From: Firmicutes bacterium HGW-Firmicutes-15
Lineage (GTDB): Bacteria > Bacillota > Syntrophomonadia > Syntrophomonadales > Syntrophomonadaceae
Direction of reading: 5' to 3'
NCBI GenBank assembly: GCA_002840245.1
Contig: PHAA01000022.1
Span: 1-60,090 of the forward strand
Length of the DNA stretch: 60,090 nt
Positions 52,481-60,090 of the stretch are shown one piece after another. The notes beneath the pieces are model-generated. The model had not been told where the DNA came from, searched no databases, and was given only the letters and a program-made list of their open reading frames with translations. Positions within the stretch are counted from its first letter, which is position 1, and every line of letters begins with the position of its first letter. A program made the translations under genes and the position numbers.

Positions 52481-53695
52481 TTAAACAGGGTTAACATTAG
52501 CTATATCATAAGTATCGCGGGCGATAACTAGTTCCTCGTTGGTAGGAATGACGAAGATGCGCACTTTGGAATCATCAGCAGCCACGTCAACTTCCCTGCC
52601 CCGAACCTTGTTTTTATCTTTGTCAATTTTTATACCTAGGTAATCCATGTTTTCGCAGATCATCTCACGAATATTGACAGCATTTTCGCCCAAGCCGGCG
52701 GTGAAAACTATGCAATCACAGCCGTTGAGCGCTGCTATATAGGTTCCGATATAGCCTTTTACCCGGTTGACGTAGACCTGCAGCGTGAGTTGAGCGCGCG
52801 GGTTACCACCTTCAGCCGCCTCGCTGATGTCACGGAAGTCGTTGCTCACTCCCGACAACCCCAGAGCGCCTGTCTTATTATTTAAATAGCTGTTGATCTC
52901 AGTGGATCCCATGTTCAACTTTTCCATAAGGAAGATTACAATGTAGGGATCGATGTTACCGCAACGGGTTCCCATCACTAGGCCTTCCAATGGAGTATAT
53001 CCCATAGAGGTATCGACAACGCTTCCCCCGTTTACCGCAGCTGCGCTAGCGCCGTTCCCCAGATGCAGGGTAATAATTTTAGTGTCTTTTAGCGGTTTGT
53101 TAAGCATTGCTGCGGCGCGCTGAGTTACGTAGTAGTGAGATGTACCATGGAATCCATAGCGGCGAATCTTATACTTTTCATAGACCTCGTATGGAAGTGC
53201 GTACATATAGTTGGCCGGTTTCATGGTCTGATGGAAGGCGGTGTCGAATACGGCCACATGGGGCACGTTAGGCATTAAAGCTTGGCAGGCCTCGATTCCC
53301 ATCAGGTTGGGGGGATTGTGCAGCGGAGCTATGTTAAAGCAGTCGCGGATGGCCTGCTTGACTTCATCTGTGATGAGTACTGATCTGGAAAAATAATCTG
53401 CACCGTGGACTACTCGATGGCCCACTGCATTGATCTCCGATAGGTCTTTGATTACACCGTACTCTGCGTGGATTAATGTTTCTAAAACCAGCTTCATACC
53501 CACTGTATGATCAGGAAGGTCTTTTACAATAACAACGTCATCCGTTCCGTTGTTACGTTTGTGGGTAAGCACAGTCCCAAGAATACCTACTCGATCAACC
53601 AACCCTTGGGCAAGAACTCTTTCGTCAGTCATGTCGAAAACCTGATACTTAATAGAAGAACTTCCGCAGTTAACAACCAATACATTAAAACTCAT
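52481..53695 (-). CDS. ackA: Acetate kinase
   Basis: AckA makes ATP from acetyl-phosphate, the main substrate-level energy step in fatty-acid-oxidising syntrophs and acetogens. VLVVNCGSSSIKYQVFDM is the phosphate-1 motif, HRVVHGADYFSRSVLI the conserved His region, AVFDTAFHQTMKPANYMYAL the second family signature, and LHLGNGASAAAVNGGSVVDT the phosphate-2 loop. ARG/Glu-bearing TRCGNIDPYIV and FTAGLGENAVNIREMICENM follow. The 404 residues match. GAGAGGGTG precedes the ATG. No pta gene is in the window. padR lies upstream in the same orientation. Confidence 0.96.
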   Translation of the reverse strand: MSFNVLVVNCGSSSIKYQVFDMTDERVLAQGLVDRVGILGTVLTHKRNNGTDDVVIVKDLPDHTVGMKLVLETLIHAEYGVIKDLSEINAVGHRVVHGADYFSRSVLITDEVKQAIRDCFNIAPLHNPPNLMGIEACQALMPNVPHVAVFDTAFHQTMKPANYMYALPYEVYEKYKIRRYGFHGTSHYYVTQRAAAMLNKPLKDTKIITLHLGNGASAAAVNGGSVVDTSMGYTPLEGLVMGTRCGNIDPYIVIFLMEKLNMGSTEINSYLNNKTGALGLSGVSNDFRDISEAAEGGNPRAQLTLQVYVNRVKGYIGTYIAALNGCDCIVFTAGLGENAVNIREMICENMDYLGIKIDKDKNKVRGREVDVAADDSKVRIFVIPTNEELVIARDTYDIANVNPV

Positions 53696-53744
53696 TTAAA
53701 AACACCCTCTCTCGAAATATTATCCGTGGAATAGATGGCATGGG

Positions 53745-54308
53745 TCAAAGTTCCTGCTGTTGGTCTAAATCCTGCAAGTATTTGATGGTTTCTTCACACC
53801 AAGCAATTGTTGCATTGCAACTATGTCTTCCATAGCTGAGCACTGCCCACCAAAAGGGGGCTTCTTTCCTGTCCTTTAATCTGGTTTTCAGCATCTGTTC
53901 GATTATTTTGTGGTATTCCAGTATCTGCTGGTCGTTGTCCTTTTTCTTTTCAAGCTTTTCGATGAGGTTGGAGAGTGGAATATCAGCAGCGAAAAACATT
54001 TTAAGCAGCAACTCGGACCTGAACGAATAGGGCTCGACAGGAAGCAACAGCCAATCGTTAAGCTCAGCCCTTCCTTTTTCGGTTATGGAATAGACGTTTC
54101 TATAAGGTCTTCCTTCGTTATGTTCGGTCTTTTTAGTCACTAGCCCTTCAATTTCCATCTGCTTGAGGACCGGGTAAATGTGGCCGTAGTTTTCATTCCA
54201 GATGTGAGAAAGGTGATTATCGCAGAATTTCTTAATGTCGTATCCAGAACACGGCCTTAGTGTAAGTACCCCCAGTAATGCGAACTTGGTCTTGTTGGTT
54301 TTGGCCAT
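53745..54308 (-). CDS. PadR family transcriptional regulator
   Basis: The N-terminal winged helix is typical: FALLGVLTLRPCSGYDIKKF, HIWNENYGHIYPVLKQMEIE and GLVTKKTEHNEGRPYRNVYS with the wing. The C-terminal helical domain (FRSELLLKMFFAADIPLSNL onward, with a coiled coil) is the dimerisation and ligand part (187 residues). GAAGGAG precedes the ATG. A strong inverted repeat in its own promoter (54332-54358) suggests autorepression. It lies between ackA and the divergent TipA-like gene and may control either. Confidence 0.9.
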   Translation of the reverse strand: MAKTNKTKFALLGVLTLRPCSGYDIKKFCDNHLSHIWNENYGHIYPVLKQMEIEGLVTKKTEHNEGRPYRNVYSITEKGRAELNDWLLLPVEPYSFRSELLLKMFFAADIPLSNLIEKLEKKKDNDQQILEYHKIIEQMLKTRLKDRKEAPFWWAVLSYGRHSCNATIAWCEETIKYLQDLDQQQEL

Positions 54309-54331
54309 CTTGGGTAACTCCTTCCCAGTAT

Positions 54332-54358
54332 ATGATATATACCACAGATATATATCAT
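54332..54358. promoter_or_regulatory. PadR-type operator
   Basis: ATGATATATA (54332-54341) and its exact complement TATATATCAT (54349-54358) are separated by 7 bases, about 24 bases upstream of the padR start. Its size and AT-rich character fit a PadR dimer site for autoregulation. Confidence 0.65.
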
Positions 54359-54432
54359 AGTGTCATATAAAATTACAGATGTCCAGATATAAATAACACT
54401 TTTTGCCAGCGGAATATTTGTTGAATATTTTG

Positions 54433-54463
54433 TTGACCCTAACGTTACGTCATAGACTATGAT
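54433..54463 (+). promoter_or_regulatory. MerR-type promoter with 19-bp spacer
   Basis: TTGACC (54433-54438) and TATGAT (54458-54463) are 19 bases apart, the long spacer that MerR regulators correct by twisting. The spacer carries the palindrome TAACGTTA (54440-54447) within CCTAACGTTACGTCATAG, similar to TipA/Mta operators. The downstream gene is a TipA-like regulator, so autoactivation is expected. Confidence 0.8.
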
Positions 54464-54481
54464 AACAATGGAGGTGATGAG

Positions 54482-55249
54482 ATGCCCTACAAAGTTAAAG
54501 AAGTTGCCGATATGATAGGGGTAAGCGTACGTACCCTGCATCATTATGATAAAATCGGCCTTCTGAAACCTGAGTATATCAGCCCGGCCGGATATAGACT
54601 TTATACTGATAATGACCTGGAAAGACTACAGCAAATTCTATTCTTCAAGGAAATTGATTTTAACCTGCAGGAAATCAAGGATATTCTGGATAGTCCTGGA
54701 TTTGATAGAAAGCGAGCACTGACGGCTCATAAAGAATTGCTGATTGAAAAAAGGGTCCGACTTAATAAAATAATCAAATCGGTAGAAAATACCTTATATT
54801 CAATTGAAGGAGATATAGAAATGAATAAGAATGAAATGTTTGATGCTTTTGATATGTCGGAAATTAAGAAACACCAGGAGAAGTATGCAGAAGAAGCCAG
54901 GCAGAAGTATGGCGATACTGATCCATATAAAGAGAGTCAAAAGAAAACATCTAGGTATACCAAAGAGGATTGGGCCGTAATAATGGCCGAACAAGACGAA
55001 AACTATAAAAAGATTAGGTCTTTAATGGATAAAGGGCCAGCAGACCCTGAGGTTCAAAAAGCCATACGAGATAAGAGGCAGCATATTACAGACTACTATT
55101 ACAATTGTACACCTGAAATATTCCGAGGATTGGGAGAAATGTATGTTAATGACCCACGCTTTACCGCCAATATTGACAAATATGGGGTAGGTTTGGCAAA
55201 GTTCATGCAAGAAGCAATGCAAATCTACTGTGATAATTTAGAAAAATAA
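54482..55249 (+). CDS. TipA-like MerR family regulator
   Basis: Residues 1-110 are a MerR winged helix with dimer coiled coil (YKVKEVADMIGVSVRTLHHY, DKIGLLKPEYISPAGYRLYT). Residues 115-255 are a TipAS-type ligand-binding domain (EEARQKYGDTDPYKESQKKT, SRYTKEDWAVIMAEQDENYK, YYNCTPEIFRGLGEMYVNDP). TipAS domains in Streptomyces trap thiopeptides such as thiostrepton, and Mta uses the domain to switch on efflux. GGAGGTGATGAG precedes the ATG and a MerR-type promoter lies directly upstream. The convergent ABC genes end nearby, but no clear target operon faces the same way. Confidence 0.92.
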   Translation: MPYKVKEVADMIGVSVRTLHHYDKIGLLKPEYISPAGYRLYTDNDLERLQQILFFKEIDFNLQEIKDILDSPGFDRKRALTAHKELLIEKRVRLNKIIKSVENTLYSIEGDIEMNKNEMFDAFDMSEIKKHQEKYAEEARQKYGDTDPYKESQKKTSRYTKEDWAVIMAEQDENYKKIRSLMDKGPADPEVQKAIRDKRQHITDYYYNCTPEIFRGLGEMYVNDPRFTANIDKYGVGLAKFMQEAMQIYCDNLEK

Positions 55250-55287
55250 TATCCCTGGGGGTACAGATATTGTGCCCCCCTAACCGT

Positions 55288-56547
55288 TTATTGCCGATTC
55301 TGGTCATAGTTGAACAAAACTGAGACCCGGAGGCCTAAATAACGTGATATGGCAAGAGCCGAGATTAGAATTATTACTAGTCCCACCAATCCTTCCAACC
55401 AGGTACCGTTTCCAGCTATAGGAACTAAAACGAATAAAAGACACAATGGTATTAGAAGTAATCGAAATACTGTAGTAATACCGTGTTGTAAATCCTCCCA
55501 TCGAACCGGTAACATGCGCAAGAATATATCCTGGCTGTGTTCCTGCCACACCATTTGCATCATAAAGCCCAAAGCTGATAGGGCTCCAATCATAAAAACC
55601 AGTTTATACCAAAAGGGAACTGCTTCAACCAGTAAAAATCCCGCCAACAGATAGAATTGCCCACAGAGGAAGTAAAGACCACGTTTACGGAAAAAGTATT
55701 TGATAAAGAAGTAGGTATAGGTCGCTTTTTTATCAAAGGCTATTCCTAGACGGCTGCGACCCCACCAAGCCTTTCCTGCCTTTCCACTCACCTGTACCTG
55801 AGCTTGGTATCCTAGAAACATTCTCATCATACTCATATCATAGTTTTCTTCTGCTGCAGCCACCATGTCCCAATTATTAATTGGCAGCAGCTTTTTAATC
55901 AATATGAGCATAACTAACCATAGGCAGCCATTAAGGGCTAGGGATAGCTTGGCATCTTCGGGTTGAAGAACTGGTGCCAGCACAGTAAGCCATGACCAGA
56001 AAAAAGCCAGCGCCACCATCAGCTGAGCAGCTTTTAAAGTCCAGGAGGAAAGCCGATTGGCTAGGTGCCAGTTAATAATTAAAACCATTACCTTGATAGC
56101 CAGTACCCACAGGCTAAGCCAGAGCCAAGTATTAAGGTCAAATTGTTGAATATGGTGATAAAAGGGATAAGCAATAACTAAAACTATAATTATAGGTAGA
56201 GATTTTAATATAATACTAATAATCTGCCCGTAATTGACTATCTTCCTGAAATCGGATTTATGGTGATAGACAAAAATGAGATCGGCTCTGCTCATATAGG
56301 TGCGGGCGGGTCCCACCGCAACGCAAAGAGAGATTATTAACGGCCATAGAACTTGAAAACCTGGTGAATACCAAGCAGGCAGGCTTTGAATCAATTCGAG
56401 ATAGAAAGACCCGGCTAGAATTAATCCCGGGACAATAATATATAGGGAAACCCAGAAATCAATGATCAGCGATAATAGCTCTTTAATAATATGTAAGCGA
56501 TAGAACAAGCGCCGTTTTAATAGTGTTGTAATTAACATCTTATACAT
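55288..56547 (-). CDS. EcsB-like ABC transporter permease
   Basis: The 419-residue protein has about ten hydrophobic helices (LLSLIIDFWVSLYIIVPGLI, IISIILKSLPIIIVLVIAYP, LYFLCGQFYLLAGFLLVEAV and others). The pattern, with VGPARTYMSRADLIFVYHHK near residue 100, matches EcsB of B. subtilis, the membrane partner of EcsA. The EcsAB exporter affects protein secretion and regulated intramembrane proteolysis. Its start lies 2 bases after the ATPase gene stop, so they form one unit. Confidence 0.86.
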   Translation of the reverse strand: MYKMLITTLLKRRLFYRLHIIKELLSLIIDFWVSLYIIVPGLILAGSFYLELIQSLPAWYSPGFQVLWPLIISLCVAVGPARTYMSRADLIFVYHHKSDFRKIVNYGQIISIILKSLPIIIVLVIAYPFYHHIQQFDLNTWLWLSLWVLAIKVMVLIINWHLANRLSSWTLKAAQLMVALAFFWSWLTVLAPVLQPEDAKLSLALNGCLWLVMLILIKKLLPINNWDMVAAAEENYDMSMMRMFLGYQAQVQVSGKAGKAWWGRSRLGIAFDKKATYTYFFIKYFFRKRGLYFLCGQFYLLAGFLLVEAVPFWYKLVFMIGALSALGFMMQMVWQEHSQDIFLRMLPVRWEDLQHGITTVFRLLLIPLCLLFVLVPIAGNGTWLEGLVGLVIILISALAISRYLGLRVSVLFNYDQNRQ

Positions 56548-56549
56548 TA

Positions 56550-57341
56550 TTACCTTTTTATTAATTTGGTAAATATATCAAATAAGCTGGCGTTGGGAAG
56601 TTGGACCTGGGCCTGTAAATGCTGCAGGGTGCCATGGGCCACCATCTCACCATGATTTATCATGATTAGACGATCACATATTCGTTCTGCAATATCCAGG
56701 GCATGGGTGCTGAGTAATATCCCTGCTCCCCTGGCTTTCTCGCTGCTGAATCGATGCAACAGTTCACTAATTGCAAAGGGATCCAAGCCATTGAACGGCT
56801 CATCAACCAAATAAAGTGCAGGCTGAATAAGACAAGCACACAAGACCATAACCTTTTGTTTCATACCCTTGGAAAAACCACCGGGAAATGAATACTGATT
56901 ATCCATCATATCAAACTGTTTCAGCAGCATGCTGGCTTGTTGGTCAAAGACTATTTTCTCCATACCATGGGCCATGGCTACTATCTCTAAATGTTCCCAT
57001 AAGGTTAGCTCATCATATAAAGCAGGCAGCTCTGGTATATAGGTATAGCCGGAAGAGTAGTGAGGAGGAAGCTTTACCTGCCCCTTAAATCTTTCGATAA
57101 GACCCAATATGGCTTTAATGGTAGTTGACTTTCCGGCGCCGTTGGGGCCAATTAAACCTACTATTTCCCCTGGTTTGATATAAAAGGATAAATCACGCAC
57201 AGTAGGGGCGTCTTTTTTGTACCCTGCCCATAATTTATCGACCATTAATAGTAAATTAGAGTCAGGCCCCATCATTGGAAAAGTCTCTTTTTTACTATTC
57301 TCTGCTTCAGAAACCTTATTCGAATTAGACAGTTTATTCAT
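56550..57341 (-). CDS. EcsA-like ABC transporter ATP-binding protein
   Basis: ATPase with Walker A GLIGPNGAGKSTTIKAILG near residue 75, a Q-loop region YIPELPALYDELTLWEHLE, a signature that reads FSKGMKQKVMVLCAC (a variant of LSGGQ, as in EcsA), Walker B LYLVDEPFNGLD, and the H-loop ILLSTHALDIAERI. The roughly 35-residue extension before MVDKLWAGYKKDAP is unusual and lacks clear function. GAGGG lies upstream of the ATG. The permease gene follows directly. Confidence 0.9.
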   Translation of the reverse strand: MNKLSNSNKVSEAENSKKETFPMMGPDSNLLLMVDKLWAGYKKDAPTVRDLSFYIKPGEIVGLIGPNGAGKSTTIKAILGLIERFKGQVKLPPHYSSGYTYIPELPALYDELTLWEHLEIVAMAHGMEKIVFDQQASMLLKQFDMMDNQYSFPGGFSKGMKQKVMVLCACLIQPALYLVDEPFNGLDPFAISELLHRFSSEKARGAGILLSTHALDIAERICDRLIMINHGEMVAHGTLQHLQAQVQLPNASLFDIFTKLIKR

Positions 57342-57591
57342 TAGTTGACTAACCCTCTTTTTTAATATAAATACTCATTAGCTATTTAATGATATTATTT
57401 ATTTATAGTATCATTTTTTGGGATTATGTAAAAATGAGTTATAATCAAGTGCGATAGAATCTCAACTACACATACTAGGCTTGATGATAAATATATTAAT
57501 AATCCATACTACTAACAGATACCTGGGTTATGATAGACAGCAGCGTGATTTACTACGCTTGGCTATTTGACCATAAGAAAGGAAGAATTAA

Positions 57592-58326
57592 ATGCAAGAA
57601 AAATTAGCCGGGGTAAATAGCATTATGGAAGCCCTGCGAGGCAAACGTAAGGTGCACAAAATATATGTGCAGGAAGGGCGGACTGGAAAAAAGATTGATG
57701 AATTACTAAGGTTTGCTCAAAAAAAAGCCGTGTTTGTACAGTATGTAGAGAAGCAGCGCCTTGACGAGATGTATACTGTAAGTAACCATCAAGGTATTAT
57801 TGCCCAGGTAGACAGCTACGAGTATTCTGATGTGGATGAGATGCTGGAGAAGGCGGCAATGGCAGGTGAAGAACCTTTCCTGCTTATTCTGGATGGAATG
57901 GAAGACCCGCAGAATATGGGTTCTATTATACGTACAGCTGAATGTGCAGGGGTGCAAGGAGTTATTATCCCTCAGCATAACTCCTCGGAAATAACAGCAG
58001 CAGTGGCACGGGCTTCAGCCGGGGCGGTGGAACATATACTTGTCGCCAGAGAAACCAATCTGGTAAATTGTATAAAGCGTTTAAAGGATAAGGGATTATG
58101 GGTTATAGGTGCAGATATGGAAGGGACTAGCGACTATTTTAACTGCAAAATGCCTAGCCCTACCGTGCTAGTGATTGGCGGGGAAGGCCGGGGGATCAGG
58201 CGGCTGGTACGGGAGAACTGCGATTTATTAGTAAAAATACCCATGATGGGTTCGGTTCAGTCCCTGAACGCTTCAGTTGCTGCTGCTTTAGTTATGTATG
58301 AAGTACTTCGTCAGAGGAGAGATTAG
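57592..58326 (+). CDS. rlmB: 23S rRNA (guanosine-2'-O-)-methyltransferase RlmB
   Basis: This SPOUT-fold enzyme methylates the 2'-OH of a 23S rRNA P-loop guanosine. KLAGVNSIMEALRGKRKVHK is the substrate-binding domain opening. The catalytic domain has LILDGMEDPQNMGSIIRTAE (motif 1), SPTVLVIGGEGRGIRRLVRE (motif 2) and VKIPMMGSVQSLNASVAAAL (motif 3). The 244 residues match the family. AAAGGA is upstream of the ATG. In Bacillus it follows mrnC; here it lies on the far side of the accessory block and is followed by sigH without the usual yacP between. Confidence 0.93.
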   Translation: MQEKLAGVNSIMEALRGKRKVHKIYVQEGRTGKKIDELLRFAQKKAVFVQYVEKQRLDEMYTVSNHQGIIAQVDSYEYSDVDEMLEKAAMAGEEPFLLILDGMEDPQNMGSIIRTAECAGVQGVIIPQHNSSEITAAVARASAGAVEHILVARETNLVNCIKRLKDKGLWVIGADMEGTSDYFNCKMPSPTVLVIGGEGRGIRRLVRENCDLLVKIPMMGSVQSLNASVAAALVMYEVLRQRRD

Positions 58327-58447
58327 GAGCTATCACCCTTCACCCTACGGGTACTCCCGATGTTCCCGATGGTCACGTATTAAGGTTGCGGGTACCACTG
58401 GTGTTCGCTAGCGCTTACTAATGATGTTGCAAGGAATAAACAATATC

Positions 58448-58476
58448 TTGACGATTCCAGCTTCAGTAGCTATAAT
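58448..58476 (+). promoter_or_regulatory. Promoter of sigH
   Basis: TTGACG (58448-58453) and TATAAT (58471-58476) are 17 bases apart, giving a start near 58483 and a short leader before ATG 58518. The 58327-58447 stretch shows no gene. Confidence 0.8.
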
Positions 58477-58517
58477 AAACTAGTCTTATATTGCGATTAA
58501 ATAATGGAGGCGATTGA

Positions 58518-59171
58518 ATGCTTAGTTCTGTCGCTGCTAAAGAGTTCTATGTAACATACGCTGAGGTACCTGACGAGGAAACCGTAGAATTGGCTCAGCA
58601 AGGGGAACAATTTGCAGTAGAGTTTCTCGTCGATAAGTACAAGAATTTTGTCAGAGCTAAAGCACGGTCGTATTTTTTGATCGGGGCGGATCGCGAAGAT
58701 ATTATTCAAGAGGGTATGATTGGACTATTTAAAGCAATTCGCGATTTTCGGGTGGACAAGCTTACTTCATTCCGAGCTTTTGCCGAGCTTTGTATTACTC
58801 GGCAAATTATAACGGCAATTAAAACGGCTACCCGACAGAAACATATTCCTCTCAATTCTTATGTATCCCTGAACAAACCCATTTATGATGAAGAGTCAGA
58901 CCGTACCCTTATGGATATAATAACAACCCACAGAATTACTAATCCTGAAGAAATTATCATCAGTAGGGAAGAGTTTGTATTTATCGAGAAAAAAATGGGG
59001 GAAATACTGAGTTCGCTGGAATGGAAAGTCTTAATGTCCTATTTGGAAGGAAAGTCTTACCAGGAGATATCAGTGGATCTTAAGCGCCATGTTAAATCGA
59101 TAGATAATGCTCTGCAGAGAGTAAAAAGAAAACTGGAAAAATACCTGGAAGACCGAGAAGAAGGCAGGTAA
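58518..59171 (+). CDS. sigH: RNA polymerase sigma-H factor
   Basis: SigH is a sigma-70 family member that starts the sporulation and transition-state programme in Firmicutes. Region 2 contains EFLVDKYKNFVRAKARSYFL, ADREDIIQEGMIGLFKAIRD (core binding) and SFRAFAELCITRQIITAIKT (DNA melting). Region 4 contains LSSLEWKVLMSYLEGKSYQE and KRHVKSIDNALQRVKRKLEK (DNA-binding helix-turn-helix). The 217 residues match SigH. GGAGGCGA precedes the ATG. It has its own promoter and lies between rlmB and the tRNA cluster, as in other Firmicutes (before rpmG/secE/nusG, outside the window). This supports a spore-forming ancestry. Confidence 0.93.
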   Translation: MLSSVAAKEFYVTYAEVPDEETVELAQQGEQFAVEFLVDKYKNFVRAKARSYFLIGADREDIIQEGMIGLFKAIRDFRVDKLTSFRAFAELCITRQIITAIKTATRQKHIPLNSYVSLNKPIYDEESDRTLMDIITTHRITNPEEIIISREEFVFIEKKMGEILSSLEWKVLMSYLEGKSYQEISVDLKRHVKSIDNALQRVKRKLEKYLEDREEGR

Positions 59172-59232
59172 TGCGTTCGCGAGGTACGGATATGCAGCTA
59201 TCTTGCAATCCTTTGCTTATTGAAAGTTGTTC

Positions 59233-59261
59233 TTGACTTTGCCCAGCCAACGATATAAAAT
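59233..59261 (+). promoter_or_regulatory. Promoter of tRNA-Thr(TGT)
   Basis: TTGACT (59233-59238) and TAAAAT (59256-59261) are 17 bases apart; initiation near 59268 would give a very short 5' leader to the tRNA. Confidence 0.7.
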
Positions 59262-59273
59262 ATTATTTGCTAA

Positions 59274-59349
59274 GCCGAGCTAGCTCAGTTGGTAGAGCAG
59301 CTGATTTGTAATCAGCAGGTCGCGGGTTCAAGCCCTGTGCTCGGCTCCA
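59274..59349 (+). tRNA. tRNA-Thr (anticodon TGT)
   Basis: 76 bases ending in encoded CCA. The acceptor stem GCCGAGC pairs with GCTCGGC. The anticodon arm reads CTGAT-TTGTAA-TCAG, with TGT in the loop (reads ACA). The T-arm GCGGGTTCAAGCCCTGT is typical. Confidence 0.97.
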
Positions 59350-59529
59350 CTTAAAATACTACAAGTCATTATAAAGAGGGAGAAATTGTATTGTGATTTC
59401 TCCCTCTTATGTTGCCAATCTCATCCGATATTTCGGATCGGTTGAATCGTTTTGACTGGAGTCTGTATACGTTAGAATTATACGTTGTCATAATTATAAA
59501 ACAATGACTTAAAAACTTAATAGTTTAAC

Positions 59530-59559
59530 TTGACATTTGAACTTGAATGCCTATATAAT
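59530..59559 (+). promoter_or_regulatory. Promoter of the second tRNA group
   Basis: Perfect TTGACA (59530-59535) and TATAAT (59554-59559), spacer 18. The start would be near 59566, placing the tRNA remnant, tRNA-Tyr, tRNA-fMet, the hairpin array and tRNA-Thr(GGT) in one transcript. Confidence 0.85.
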
Positions 59560-59604
59560 ACTAATTGCTGACACGAGGGACAATGAGCAAAACACCTTAC
59601 TGAA

Positions 59605-59645
59605 AAATCAGCAGGTTGCAGGTTCAAGCCCTATGTTTGGCTCCC
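59605..59645 (+). pseudogene. 3' half of a decayed tRNA-Thr
   Basis: AATCAGCAGGTTGCAGGTTC and AAGCCCTATGTTTGGCTCCC match the 3' half of tRNA-Thr(TGT) (AATCAGCAGGTCGCGGGTTC then AAGCCCTGTGCTCGGCTCCA) with only a few changes. The 5' half is unrecognisable. It could be a decayed duplicate or a leftover attachment half-site of an excised element. Confidence 0.75.
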
Positions 59646-59655
59646 CTATAAACAT

Positions 59656-59740
59656 GGAGGGATACCCAAGTGGCTAAAGGGGGCAGACTGTAAATCTGTT
59701 AGCGACGCTTTCGAAGGTTCGAATCCTTCTCCCTCCACCA
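59656..59740 (+). tRNA. tRNA-Tyr (anticodon GTA)
   Basis: 85 bases with the long variable arm expected of tRNA-Tyr. Acceptor GGAGGGA pairs with TCCCTCC, anticodon arm AGACTGTAAATCT has GTA, and CCA is encoded after A73. Confidence 0.96.
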
Positions 59741-59747
59741 TTATTGA

Positions 59748-59823
<76 letters not shown>

Positions 59824-59836
59824 TAAAATTTTTTAT

Positions 59837-60006
59837 AATTCCCAAGGGGAATTATTTATAACCGGTGGTCCCCGCAGGGGGCAACCATAAACTTTCATTC
59901 CCAAAGGGAATTCAAATGAGTAGTCCTCTAAGAGGGCAACCATGATTGATTATTCCCGCAGGGAATTAAAATAAGTAGTCCCTTCAGGGGGCAACCATAA
60001 AAAACT
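59837..60006. repeat. Three-unit double-hairpin repeat array between tRNAs
   Basis: Three units of about 55-60 bases begin at 59837, 59897 and 59952. Each has a hairpin ATTCCC-AAG/AAA/GCA-GGGAATT and then a second one of the type GTCCC-GCA/TTCA-GGGGGC, ending GCAACCAT(A/G)A. The ending copies the 3' end of the preceding tRNA-fMet (GCAACCATAAA). It lies between tRNA-fMet and tRNA-Thr(GGT), likely in the same transcript. Confidence 0.88.
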
Positions 60007-60081
<75 letters not shown>

Positions 60082-60090
60082 CCTTGAAAG

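Noticed and set aside
59837-60006. CRISPR-like array
   Set aside because: Units are whole repeats with internal hairpins and no unique spacers; there are no cas genes.

Overview
The window reads as a chromosomal piece of a low-to-mid GC, Gram-positive-type anaerobe of the Clostridia. A Syntrophomonas-like member of the Syntrophomonadaceae is my best guess. The evidence is the Bacillus/Clostridia-type backbone ctsR-mcsA-mcsB-clpC-radA-disA-(PIN/TRAM)-ispD-ispF-gltX-cysE-cysS-mrnC...rlmB-sigH-tRNAs, strong AGGAGG-type ribosome binding sites, a T-box in front of the cysteine genes, and a PhaC-like polymer synthase next to a fatty-acyl-CoA synthetase, as expected of a syntrophic fatty-acid oxidiser that stores polyhydroxyalkanoate. 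The species call is inference; no rRNA is present.

Layout. 1-3240: an interspersed repeat, then a WecG/TagA glycosyltransferase directly abutting an FtsA-like actin-family protein with an unusual C-terminal extension. 3247-6226 (minus): PhaC-like synthase and acyl-CoA synthetase. 6532-13732: the CtsR stress regulon (promoter, CtsR box, ctsR, mcsA, mcsB, clpC) running into radA and disA and closed by a terminator. 13770-17583: a small cytosolic protein, a PIN/TRAM membrane protein, ispD, an unknown protein with a problematic start, and ispF. 17661-20880: a DUF1002 protein and a glycoside hydrolase/glycosyltransferase pair. 20905-29585: gltX, a candidate small RNA, two ion transporters, a small zinc ribbon protein, and a T-box-controlled cysE-cysS-mrnC operon.

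29585-57590 is an accessory block of about 28 kb lying between mrnC and rlmB, which are neighbours in the canonical order. It holds small membrane proteins, a zinc-ribbon/protein-kinase pair whose kinase lacks a normal start codon, a cation diffusion facilitator, a ferritin-like gene beside a decayed relative, a metallophosphoesterase, RDD and SppA, and a drug-response-like cluster. That cluster comprises a MarR regulator, a 14-TM efflux pump and an rRNA methyltransferase fused to a MarR-like domain. The block continues with two tandemly duplicated hybrid histidine kinases, a diguanylate cyclase, thyA-folA, ackA, a PadR regulator with its operator, a TipA-like MerR regulator with its 19-bp-spacer promoter, and an EcsAB ABC transporter. 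57592-60090 returns to the backbone: rlmB, sigH, tRNA-Thr(TGT), a tRNA-Thr remnant, tRNA-Tyr, tRNA-fMet, a three-unit hairpin repeat array and tRNA-Thr(GGT).

The strongest oddities are the methyltransferase-MarR fusion in its efflux cluster, the start-less kinase after an in-frame TGA, the tandem kinase duplication with its copied leader, the inter-tRNA repeat array, and several gene remnants. No CRISPR array, transposase, integrase or rRNA was seen.
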